A DNA stretch of 57,119 nucleotides from a virus. A model generated the notes under the pieces. It saw nothing but the letters and a program-made list of their open reading frames with translations. It was not told the origin of the DNA and made no database searches. Location: the IMG/VR virus record IMGVR_UViG_3300031840_000710, positions 1 through 57,119 of that record. One strand, 5' to 3'. Shown piece by piece: positions 7,790-15,329 of the stretch. The first letter of the stretch is position 1. Each line of letters starts with the position of its first letter. Both the position numbers and the translations under genes were made by a program.

Positions 7790-10700
7790 TTAGATAGAAA
7801 CTTTTGCGTATCCGTCAACTTTGTCGATTTCTACGGTCATGTCAACTACATCCTTCAAAGCATCTAAGTGAGAGATAAGAATCACAGTTTTGAATTGATT
7901 CTTAACCATTTGGAGCAACCTTACAAACCCCTCCATATGCTCAGCGTCCAATGCTGTCGCGGGCTCATCCATCACAAAAATTTCCGATTTTGGCAAATTG
8001 GTTATTGCAATCATCGCTAGACGGATAGCCATTGAAGCAATTGTCTTTTCTGCTCCTGATCCCATAGATAATGGTCGCGGTGCATAGTTCGGATGTTTAA
8101 TTGAGATTTCAAGCTTATTGGCTGTGTTCTCAAAGAATACTTCAAACTCAACAATGTTAGCTAAGATCTTCGCAATCTCTTGATTGATAATCGGCAACTT
8201 CTGCTGAATGATCTCATATGAAATTCCATTGGGATGCATGCAAGTTGTGTAGATATCATAGGCACGATACTCGTTCATAACATCTTTATATTCGTTCTTC
8301 TCCTCATAGATGGAGCGAATCATTTCTTTTGTTGTTGCTTCTTCAATAAGATACTCTTTGGTAAGATCATCACACTTCTTAAGAAGAGATTTATTTTCTT
8401 TAATCTTATTCTCAACAGCTTTGCGTTCTCCGAACAATTGTTCTTTGTTCTCAATAGCTACACGATTATCTTCATAATCTTTTGCTTTTGCTTCCAACGC
8501 ATCAATTTCATTTGATAACAAAGAGATTGTTGCTTCGTTCTTACCAATTGACATCTTGCTTCTCTCAATGTTCAGACAAGCGGCGTCATATTCTTCGTTA
8601 AGTTCCTTAAACTTCTCAATGTTTCTTTCTATAGAATCAATTCCATAATCTTCAAACTTAAGCTTCGCAGCATCCAATGAGTCACCAAGATCAGCTAAAA
8701 GACTCATATTATGGGGCAATTCTTCTTTTGCTTTTTCTGCTTGTTTAACAAACTCATTATCACAACAAAAGCTACAGTTTGGATCATATTCGTGATCATG
8801 AAGCATTGAGGCTGTTTTGTCTAAATTCATGACAAGGGTTTTCTGTGCACGAAGCTGTCGGGCAAAGTCTTTCATAATTTCTTCTTGGGCTTTTGCTTCC
8901 TTTTTAAGCTGCTGAAGACGTTCTAAGTTATCATAGTCAAGCTCTTTCACGTGAATATCTAAATATTTGTCAAGCTTTTCTATGTTATCTTGAGAAGCAA
9001 GATTTTGAGAAAGCAGTTTGGTTTTTTTAACTCTCTTGAAGGCAATCTCCTTCTGAACGGCAAGGATGTCGATAATCTCCGCAGGAATTGCACTGATTGT
9101 TTCGTTAATGTCCGCAAGCTCAGCTTGATGCTTTTCAATTGAACATGTGTAAAGATTACATTTGTCTATTTGTTCATCAATGTCGCGCTGAATATCTTGA
9201 AGAAGATCATTCTTTTTCATTATTTGCTCTTCAAACTTCTTGCTTTCCATTCGCTTAATAACTCCACGAAGGTCAGCAGCGTCTTTACGAGCCAACTTAT
9301 ACTTCTGGTCGAAGATTTGTAAGTCCAAAAATTTCGCTATAATCTCTTTTCTCTTGGTAGAGCCTTCTCTGAGGAAAGACATGGAGTCCATTTGAGAAGC
9401 CATAGAAGTTAAAAGGAAGTCGTCAATCGTTCCAAAGTGCTTACGAATGTTTGCATCAGTCTCATTACGAGTTGTGCCGTTTTTACTCTCTAAAACTCCG
9501 CCTGTTGTTTTAGTAAAGTCAAGGTCCACCTTCGCTTCATAAGTCTCTTTACCTTTCAATTTCTTAGTGTATTTGTTAAGATTTCGGGTAATCTCAAAAG
9601 AGTCATGTCCAGCTTCTAATTTTATCTTGCATTTTGCGAAGTCTTTGTTTTGGTTGATGATGTGGACGTTTTTTCGCTCTCCTTTAGAAGTCGTGTTAAA
9701 AAGATTATATAACACACTGTCGATAATAGAAGACTTTCCTGAATAATTCTTACCGAAGATTCCGACAAGTCCGGATAGCTTTTCAAAATTAACTTTATTC
9801 TTTTCACCGTAGTTGAAGAGGTTATCCCACTGAATCTCTTTAATTTTCCAAATAACATTTCGTGATATCTCCTCTGTCTCTTCGACTGTTTGATTATATT
9901 TTTTATTTAACTCAAGAATCTTAGCCATAACCTCGTCGGTCATGTCAAGGTCTTTGCAGTATTCTCGGATATACTTCTCTTGGATTGTTATATCTCGCAG
10001 GTTTTCTGCACCAACAGCTTTACCCAAGAGAGAAGTTGTGGAAGAATTTGTCGTGCCGTTGTTAACAAAAGACACAGAATATGGACTCCACTTCTTTTGA
10101 CAGTAGTCACACGCAGCTTTCAATTTCATTGGAGAAATATTAGCAGACGCACGAATCCTAAGACGGCACCCTTTGGGCACAATAGTGTTGGGAACTTGTC
10201 CAGTTGATGTAAGGTCAATCGTAATGAATGGTCGTGGATTTGCAATTGAAATGTGCTGACAATCCCAATCAAACTTGTCACGAATGTTCCACATAAGGAA
10301 GCCTTTGTTGATAGATTCTCCGAAGTTTTGTTGAACTGTGGAGCCTGCGTATCTCACTCTTCCTTTGAGATCCATCTTTTGTTGCTTGTGAATATCACCA
10401 AGCAAAGCAAAGTCAAAATCTTTAAAAATATCCAAAGAGTCTTCGCCCTCTTGAATAACGAACCCTTGTGAAGTTTGACATCCATGAATAGAGCCATGAT
10501 AAAGAGCGATGTTAATAGAGTCTCCATCAGTCGGCTTAATCCAATTTTCTCTATCAAAGACCGATAGAACGTTGAGAGTGATTTCATCATTTACTTTTGT
10601 CTCTCCGGAGTTTTTAAGTAGAATTATATTATTGTGTTCAAGAGCATCTATAATAGGTGTGATTGCATCTTGTCTTGTATCATTCTTTAGGTTACCGTCG

Positions 10701-10939
10701 TGGTTTCCTAATATAATATAAGTAGGAGCGATGTCGCCAAGATTCTGCAAAAAACTTGCGCACATTTGGAAAAACTCGGGTGATAATTGAGTTTTAGTGT
10801 GAGCTATGTCTCCTGTGTGTACAATAATGTCCGGAGACATTTGTCGTAATTTTCTGTAAAGATCATCAAATGCGATCTTATACTCGTAGTGATATTTCAA
10901 GTTACGAATATGCGTGTCTGATATATGTGCTATTTTCAT
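7790..10939 (-). CDS. Fused SbcD-SbcC (gp47-gp46) recombination nuclease
   Basis: A single 1049-residue protein joining both halves of the Mre11-Rad50 type DNA-end processing complex. The N-terminal phosphoesterase has D8-x-H10, G43-D44, GNHD 78-81, H148 (YHGS) and G181-D-I-H184; a capping region follows to about residue 350. From about residue 362 the SbcC ATPase begins, with Walker A G396-KNYSGK-S403, long coiled coils, a zinc hook CSFC near residue 721, the ABC signature SMGSGAEKT near 960, Walker B FVMDEPATALD near 990 and an H-loop histidine (LISHLD). Separate in T4, they are one chain here without a stop or frameshift. GAGGAGG precedes the ATG, and a sigma-70-like promoter lies upstream. 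Role: end resection for recombination-dependent replication and host-DNA breakdown. Confidence 0.95.
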   Translation of the reverse strand: MKIAHISDTHIRNLKYHYEYKIAFDDLYRKLRQMSPDIIVHTGDIAHTKTQLSPEFFQMCASFLQNLGDIAPTYIILGNHDGNLKNDTRQDAITPIIDALEHNNIILLKNSGETKVNDEITLNVLSVFDRENWIKPTDGDSINIALYHGSIHGCQTSQGFVIQEGEDSLDIFKDFDFALLGDIHKQQKMDLKGRVRYAGSTVQQNFGESINKGFLMWNIRDKFDWDCQHISIANPRPFITIDLTSTGQVPNTIVPKGCRLRIRASANISPMKLKAACDYCQKKWSPYSVSFVNNGTTNSSTTSLLGKAVGAENLRDITIQEKYIREYCKDLDMTDEVMAKILELNKKYNQTVEETEEISRNVIWKIKEIQWDNLFNYGEKNKVNFEKLSGLVGIFGKNYSGKSSIIDSVLYNLFNTTSKGERKNVHIINQNKDFAKCKIKLEAGHDSFEITRNLNKYTKKLKGKETYEAKVDLDFTKTTGGVLESKNGTTRNETDANIRKHFGTIDDFLLTSMASQMDSMSFLREGSTKRKEIIAKFLDLQIFDQKYKLARKDAADLRGVIKRMESKKFEEQIMKKNDLLQDIQRDIDEQIDKCNLYTCSIEKHQAELADINETISAIPAEIIDILAVQKEIAFKRVKKTKLLSQNLASQDNIEKLDKYLDIHVKELDYDNLERLQQLKKEAKAQEEIMKDFARQLRAQKTLVMNLDKTASMLHDHEYDPNCSFCCDNEFVKQAEKAKEELPHNMSLLADLGDSLDAAKLKFEDYGIDSIERNIEKFKELNEEYDAACLNIERSKMSIGKNEATISLLSNEIDALEAKAKDYEDNRVAIENKEQLFGERKAVENKIKENKSLLKKCDDLTKEYLIEEATTKEMIRSIYEEKNEYKDVMNEYRAYDIYTTCMHPNGISYEIIQQKLPIINQEIAKILANIVEFEVFFENTANKLEISIKHPNYAPRPLSMGSGAEKTIASMAIRLAMIAITNLPKSEIFVMDEPATALDAEHMEGFVRLLQMVKNQFKTVILISHLDALKDVVDMTVEIDKVDGYAKVSI

Positions 10940-10967
10940 ATTTCCTCCTCATGATTAGCATATTATT

Positions 10968-10995
10968 AATATAACATATCCTCCGGGTTTGTCAA
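10968..10995 (-). promoter_or_regulatory. Sigma-70-like promoter of the SbcCD gene
   Basis: On the minus strand: -35 TTGACA at 10990-10995, a 16-base spacer, and -10 TATATT at 10968-10973 preceded by ATGT (extended -10 type TG-N). Transcription would start near 10961, giving a short leader that contains GAGGAGG before the ATG at 10939. It belongs to a family of five near-identical promoters in this window. Confidence 0.75.
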
Positions 10996-11041
10996 GTATT
11001 TTCTTCTATTTATTAAGATACAGGACTTGGGAGGGTTTAAT

Positions 11042-11212
11042 GTGGAATTTATTATTATTGGTATGTGTATTGTTGTAGTCTTTACTGGCTATGAGCTGTT
11101 TGAGGGCATCTTTGCCAGTGGCGCTTTTAACGGAGATGATGAAGAGATTTTTGCTCCAATTGCGGTCTTTTCTCTTCTTGCTTTTGTTGCCGGTCTTTCA
11201 TATTTTGGATAA
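11042..11212 (+). CDS. Small two-span membrane protein, only plus-strand gene
   Basis: A 56-residue protein read from a GTG at 11042 with GGGAGGG about six bases upstream. It has two hydrophobic segments, residues 2-18 (EFIIIGMCIVVVFTGY) and about 39-55 (IFAPIAVFSLLAFVAGL), separated by an acidic loop (NGDDEE). It occupies a gap between the SbcCD and primase genes where no minus-strand gene competes, and its last 15 bases overlap the convergent primase gene end. A weak -35-like TTGTCA at 10989-10994 shares bases with the divergent SbcCD promoter, but no good -10 is obvious. Function unknown; a host-membrane or superinfection-exclusion role is only a guess. Confidence 0.6.
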   Translation: MEFIIIGMCIVVVFTGYELFEGIFASGAFNGDDEEIFAPIAVFSLLAFVAGLSYFG

Positions 11213-12133
11213 TTGGTTATAAAAGTTTATTTCATCAAGATCTGGTTCGGTGGCCTGAGACATTCTAGAAAGAAACTGTTCTCTGGTCATTGAACCTACG
11301 TCTTCTACATTTGCTGTATCAATGACTTTGATATCAACATCATATCTGAAAAGAGTCTTAATCATAAAGTCTTGTTTCTTTTTGGCGTCCTCATCTAATG
11401 CTAGATAGACCGGCGAGTCGTTGAGGACGATGCCTTGAAACAGTTTGCTTTCTTCTCGCAATGTTGATCCAAGGATTGGAATGGCGTTCTGTCCGGCTAT
11501 TATTGCATCAAACAAGCCCTCAACTAAAATAATTGGCTCATCCCAATCAACAAACAGCTCATTGAACACAACATTTTTACTGATTGGTGGATTGAGATAC
11601 TTCATTCTGTGGCCTACGAAAGATCTTGCGATGAAGTAATTGAGATTGCCGGCATTGTTAAACGATGGAACAATAATTCTTCCGCTATACCTTCCTTCCG
11701 TGCAGTAGCCGATCTTCCACATCAAAATCTCTTTCTTGGTTATTCCTCTATCATATAAATAATCTAAAGGTCTCTGGGAAGAAATCGGAAGGTGTTTGTT
11801 GCACAGCGACACAAAACTCGGTGGAAGCTCGGTGACTTGTTCAATCTCCTCATCATTCATCTCCATAAACATCTTATCGAATTCTGATAGATCCAAACGA
11901 CCATCAAGCTCAAGCCATTTCTGCTTCTGTTGGTAGGTTCCAAACTTGCGAACAAGTCTGTAGATGTTCTTGCCTCTTGTGTCACAAACCCAACACTTAA
12001 ATGCATTGATGCCGAAATTCACCGACATCTTCTTTTTATGATGGCCGCAAAATGGACAAGCAAACAAAAACTCACTTGATGATTGGCGATAGCCTCCGAG
12101 AATATCTCTTATAATTCTTAATTTTTCTTCCAT
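11198..12133 (-). CDS. DnaG-type DNA primase
   Basis: A 311-residue primase making RNA primers for the lagging strand. The N-terminal zinc domain has C26-PF-C29 and C47-WV-C50, as in the CHC2 family. A middle region includes GYCTEGRYSGRIIVPSF, typical of the catalytic core, and the Toprim part has LVEGLFDAI (Glu near residue 200) and LALDEDA (near 246). I set the start at 12133 (MEEKLRI) because the upstream promoter would start transcription near 12146, so an in-frame ATG at 12148 would be outside or at the extreme end of the message; GAGGGGAG precedes 12133. It forms its own one-gene unit. It is shorter than full bacterial DnaG and lacks a helicase-binding tail. Confidence 0.9.
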   Translation of the reverse strand: MEEKLRIIRDILGGYRQSSSEFLFACPFCGHHKKKMSVNFGINAFKCWVCDTRGKNIYRLVRKFGTYQQKQKWLELDGRLDLSEFDKMFMEMNDEEIEQVTELPPSFVSLCNKHLPISSQRPLDYLYDRGITKKEILMWKIGYCTEGRYSGRIIVPSFNNAGNLNYFIARSFVGHRMKYLNPPISKNVVFNELFVDWDEPIILVEGLFDAIIAGQNAIPILGSTLREESKLFQGIVLNDSPVYLALDEDAKKKQDFMIKTLFRYDVDIKVIDTANVEDVGSMTREQFLSRMSQATEPDLDEINFYNQLSKI

Positions 12134-12152
12134 GTTTTCTCCCCTCATTTAC

Positions 12153-12180
12153 AATATAACATGCGAGGAGATTTTGTCAA
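12153..12180 (-). promoter_or_regulatory. Sigma-70-like promoter of the primase gene
   Basis: Minus strand: -35 TTGACA at 12175-12180, a 16-base spacer, and -10 TATATT at 12153-12158 preceded by ATGT. The TGA stop codon of the upstream gene (12177-12179) is part of the -35 hexamer. The predicted start point near 12146 supports translation from the ATG at 12133. Confidence 0.75.
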
Positions 12181-13010
12181 GTTTTTTCTTTATAACTTTT
12201 AAACACTTGAAGCGTCTTCTTTGCATATTCAAAGCGTTTGATGGTACTGATTAGGGATTCTGCTACCCAACTTGCTGCTTGGAAAATTTTATATGCAATC
12301 GCCATCCACCCTAAAGCGCCAGATGAAGCAGCAAAAGCGGCTTTTCCGTAAAGTTGTGCTGCTAAATTTGGAAATGTATTGGTAAAATAATTTTGTATCT
12401 TATTAAAGATTTCAGGCTTTACGTTTTCTATAAATTTACTGATGGGATTAGCAGCATCAATTTTTTTACCAACTATTTCTCCTATGGCGCCCTCTGCATA
12501 ACTCCATAATAGAGTTATGCCTATATAAGAAACTGCCGCCTTCCAACCAGATAAAGAAATGGCTTCTTCAATTTTCGTTTGTATATCTTCTATTTTTGTC
12601 GCAAACTTATCCATGTTTAAATCTTTTAGTTTTTTTATAAAAGATTTAAGCGTTTTCTTAATTGGTCTGATTCCCTTTTTCTTGATAGCCTGTATAAATA
12701 CGCCGATTTCTTTTGGATTTGTGACAACGCTCCAAATAGTTTTAAACAGATCTCCAAGATCTCCAAATTTCTTAAAAGCTTCTTCTTTAAAAGATTCTAT
12801 TTTATCGCCAACAAAATTTGCTATTTTACTAAAAAAGTTCTCCAACAATAATTGTTCTTGCAAGATATCTTTTCTTAAACTTTCTGATATGAAGTATTTA
12901 CCCTCTACTAAGGGAATTTTTATACCTAAAACATTTTGAGCATATAATGGATCTAGAGGATCTGTAGATCTTCTCCAGTTTTCCATTATTAACTTCATGT
13001 CATTTTTCAT
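12177..13010 (-). CDS. Hypothetical protein with capsid-targeting-like leader and membrane segments
   Basis: A 277-residue protein beginning MKNDMKLIMENWRRS. The MKLIMENWRR part closely matches the start of the partial gene at the left edge (MKKILNEWRR). Several (L/I)-x-E sites follow (L34-V-E36 before G, I41-S-E43 before S, L50-Q-E52), resembling T4 prohead protease cut sites. The body is Lys-rich and helical, with two hydrophobic stretches: near residues 155-175 (AAVSYIGITLLWSYAEGAIG) and a longer one near 220-255 (Ala-rich). It starts within the last codons of the RuvC gene. A packaged, ejected protein acting at the host membrane would fit, but this is inference. Being placed in an early-type operon argues for caution. 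Confidence 0.55.
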   Translation of the reverse strand: MKNDMKLIMENWRRSTDPLDPLYAQNVLGIKIPLVEGKYFISESLRKDILQEQLLLENFFSKIANFVGDKIESFKEEAFKKFGDLGDLFKTIWSVVTNPKEIGVFIQAIKKKGIRPIKKTLKSFIKKLKDLNMDKFATKIEDIQTKIEEAISLSGWKAAVSYIGITLLWSYAEGAIGEIVGKKIDAANPISKFIENVKPEIFNKIQNYFTNTFPNLAAQLYGKAAFAASSGALGWMAIAYKIFQAASWVAESLISTIKRFEYAKKTLQVFKSYKEKT

Positions 13011-13518
13011 TTAGTAATTCCATTCCTGCTAATGCAATGACAACTGCATCCGCTTTGTCATCTGTTCCCGGACGAGGATTACCATAATTAGTGTATTCAA
13101 CAATAAAATCTTTTGGATAATTCTTCTCTACCCATTCAATAACTCTTTTCTTTGTGTTCTCGCCACGTTTGATTTTGAGACCAACTGACTTTCTTGCTTT
13201 GTTTGCTGGAATAAGAACTGGGTTTTGTTTGAAGACTCTCTTAACAGCAAAAGAGCACATACCATTGAACCTCTGAAGTTTAGCCATTGTACCAGCAGTA
13301 GTTCTACCACCACCGAACATTGAAAAAGGCTCTTCAATGAATATCTCTTTAATTTCATATTTATTCTTTAATGTAATCATAAACAAATAGAATATCTCTG
13401 CTCTATCTTCTAAAGCTAAAGGTTTTAACTTCATTACATCACATTCAATTAATTTCTTATTATTATCTATAATTGAATAACCTATTTTGCTTGTACTTAA
13501 ATCTAAACCTAATATCAT
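13000..13518 (-). CDS. RuvC-like Holliday junction resolvase
   Basis: A 172-residue RNase H-fold nuclease that resolves branched DNA. Visible catalytic residues: D6 (MILGLDLSTSKIGYSI), E62/E63 (FIEEPF), and D154 and D157 (GTDDKADAVVIA), the order expected for RuvC. I set the start at 13518, not the ORF-opening ATG at 13545, because the promoter -10 box covers 13536-13541 and AGGAG lies five bases before 13518. It is the first gene of a two-gene unit with the leader-bearing protein at 12177-13010. In T4 this task belongs to the unrelated gp49. RuvC-like enzymes in this genome probably clear branches before packaging. Confidence 0.88.
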   Translation of the reverse strand: MILGLDLSTSKIGYSIIDNNKKLIECDVMKLKPLALEDRAEIFYLFMITLKNKYEIKEIFIEEPFSMFGGGRTTAGTMAKLQRFNGMCSFAVKRVFKQNPVLIPANKARKSVGLKIKRGENTKKRVIEWVEKNYPKDFIVEYTNYGNPRPGTDDKADAVVIALAGMELLNEK

Positions 13519-13535
13519 ATAAACTCCTATTATAT

Positions 13536-13564
13536 AATATAACATGTTCTCAGCAAGTTGTCAA
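13536..13564 (-). promoter_or_regulatory. Sigma-70-like promoter of the RuvC operon
   Basis: Minus strand: -35 TTGACA at 13559-13564, a 17-base spacer, and -10 TATATT at 13536-13541 preceded by ATGT. The predicted start near 13529 gives a leader of about ten bases carrying AGGAG before the ATG at 13518. Confidence 0.78.
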
Positions 13565-13586
13565 GTAAATATTACTATTTTTTACT

Positions 13587-14147
13587 TTATCTTGCAAGAC
13601 CAGCAGTGGTTTTAACCATTTCCTGCTGTGCTTTGTCTAGACTCATAAACAGTGGATTTTCCAGAACAGTTTTGGCCATTTGTATAGCACTATCAGGATT
13701 CTGTGTGTCAAGCGCTGTTTGCATTTGGGCTAATTGCATTTTTATGTTTCCACCTTTCATTGTTTTAGAACCAGCTTTTGGGCTTTTAGTCTTGGATTTT
13801 GCTCCGGATGCTACTGCGGCTATTTGCTGAGTGCCTAATCTAAAATCAGATGAACTATACTTATTGTCCGCATCAACTATTCCGGACTCTATGTCTGCTT
13901 TCATAACTTTCAGCATACTTTGTGGGAACTCTCCGTCTAAATTTCCATCTCTATCATAATCAAGGGTTTGTTCTAAAGAATTTGGCGTAAATGTGCTACC
14001 ATCAATTGTAATAGTTTCAGCACCACCGGCAAATAAAAAGGCTAAGGCTGCAGCCATTGCACCTTCGTCAAGTTGTTCTTTTTCATTCATAACATTTTGT
14101 AATTCTTCTTTAATAAGTCGTCTTATTTGTTGTGTTGTGATTTTCAT
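13587..14147 (-). CDS. Putative internal or virion protein with leader peptide and Ca-binding-like loop
   Basis: A 186-residue protein. It starts MKITTQQIRRLIKEELQNVM, an amphipathic charged leader; L26-D-E28 before G29 is a candidate prohead-protease cut site of the (L/I)-x-E type. A hydrophobic Ala-rich patch follows (residues 29-42). D63-Y-D-R-D-G-N-L-D71 resembles the DxDxDG start of an EF-hand or dockerin loop. The middle has a basic GAKSKTKSPKAGSKT linker and the rest is helical. GAGGAATTAAA precedes the ATG. It is the last gene of the long virion operon. A structural or packaged role is inferred. Confidence 0.55.
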   Translation of the reverse strand: MKITTQQIRRLIKEELQNVMNEKEQLDEGAMAAALAFLFAGGAETITIDGSTFTPNSLEQTLDYDRDGNLDGEFPQSMLKVMKADIESGIVDADNKYSSSDFRLGTQQIAAVASGAKSKTKSPKAGSKTMKGGNIKMQLAQMQTALDTQNPDSAIQMAKTVLENPLFMSLDKAQQEMVKTTAGLAR

Positions 14148-14174
14148 TTTAATTCCTCTTTTGTTTTAAATAGT

Positions 14175-15320
14175 TTATATATCAAGCTTCAACTTAAATG
14201 TATATTGTTTCTCTTCAGTCTTGCGAACAGGAGTTGCAACTTTTGCTATTCCAATTAAATTCTTGTCTTCATCATAAAGAGCAATCTTGGATATATAAGT
14301 TGTTTTAACAAAGTCAGGCTCAACATCTAGGAACTGCGAATGAACAACATTCTTTATTTTCTTTGGTTGTTCCATATATTGAATTGAGCCGGTTGAAACC
14401 CCTTGGGTCTCAGAAGCATCTAGGTAAGTTGGATTGTTAGAGTGATTAAGTTCTCCATAAGGAGCTGTTGCAAACATCGTCATTGTTTGTGTATGTGTGG
14501 TGCCCTGATAGTCTATCGCAAATGAAGCAGAGAGAGTTGTGAGTGTCGGAGAATTACCATCGTTTGCTCCATAGTTAAAATGAATCCACTTGGATGGACC
14601 GTTTGCGTCTGTCTGTATGGTTTCTGCGTTGAGATTCCAAGATCCTGTGAGAAGAAGAAATCCTTCTCTATATAAAGCTACACCAGCAACAGAACCAGAA
14701 CCAGTAGAACCTTCCGGTCCAACTTGAACCAATTCACCGTTATAGTTCTTATCTTGTAGTTCTCCGACCAATGTCCCTGTGACATAATATTTTAATGAGA
14801 TTGTGCCTTTCTTTATCTTTGATCCATAAAAGATTGATGGTATAGAGATCAAATTTATTGTTTGAGAAGACTTGTCTCCAAAAGAAGATGAATATTGATA
14901 ATGTGGAGACAAATAATTGTAATGATTTAAAGTATTCTGCAGTGCATTAATTCTAGTTCTTGTTGCTGTGCTATAATAATCTCGTGATATACTTGCCGAA
15001 AGGCTGTATGATCCAGTGGATGTTTCACCAAACAACAACGTTGCATTATACAATTGCTTTGATATAGTTTTGAGTGTATCTCTATGTCCATCTTTAATTA
15101 TAAAGGGATATATAAGATTACCCGCTGGGCGATCTATATTGTATTCATAGAGTGAAACGAACCCTTTAGGTACGCCAAGATTGTTAACTGTATTTGCACC
15201 GGATAAATGAGGCATATCGTTTATATAGATAGATCCACTTTGCGTATAAAACCTATATTGTGGATATGCTTCTATTGTATTGGTGAAGAGATCGTCTTCG
15301 TCAAACTTGTAAAATGACAT
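14175..15320 (-). CDS. Putative tail fibre or adhesin protein, paralogue A
   Basis: A 381-residue, Ser/Thr/Tyr/Gly-rich beta-type protein. It aligns by eye with the next gene upstream (15330-16433): both have an internal segment of the kind KIKKGTISL / EIKKGTFEL, an NPTYL motif (NNPTYLDAS / TNPTYLSGS), and a similar C-terminal end with ISKIALYDEDKNLIGIAKV / ITSVGLYNDNNELLATAKL closing in a (K/R)LD(I/Y) terminus. This marks a tandem duplication followed by divergence. AGGAGGAAG precedes the ATG. It lies at the end of the virion module, where receptor-binding and fibre genes are often placed. Fibre or decoration function is inferred. Confidence 0.6.
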   Translation of the reverse strand: MSFYKFDEDDLFTNTIEAYPQYRFYTQSGSIYINDMPHLSGANTVNNLGVPKGFVSLYEYNIDRPAGNLIYPFIIKDGHRDTLKTISKQLYNATLLFGETSTGSYSLSASISRDYYSTATRTRINALQNTLNHYNYLSPHYQYSSSFGDKSSQTINLISIPSIFYGSKIKKGTISLKYYVTGTLVGELQDKNYNGELVQVGPEGSTGSGSVAGVALYREGFLLLTGSWNLNAETIQTDANGPSKWIHFNYGANDGNSPTLTTLSASFAIDYQGTTHTQTMTMFATAPYGELNHSNNPTYLDASETQGVSTGSIQYMEQPKKIKNVVHSQFLDVEPDFVKTTYISKIALYDEDKNLIGIAKVATPVRKTEEKQYTFKLKLDI

Positions 15321-15329
15321 GACTTCCTC

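Noticed and set aside
12559-12939. A 126-codon plus-strand open frame
   Set aside because: It is the antisense of the Lys-rich leader-bearing protein gene at 12177-13010, has no ribosome-binding site, and its composition is the usual shadow of a Lys/Glu-rich gene.
13519-13545. Upstream ATG start for the RuvC-like gene
   Set aside because: It would place the start codon upstream of, or overlapping, the promoter -10 box; the ATG at 13518 has AGGAG and gives the normal MILGLDLS start.
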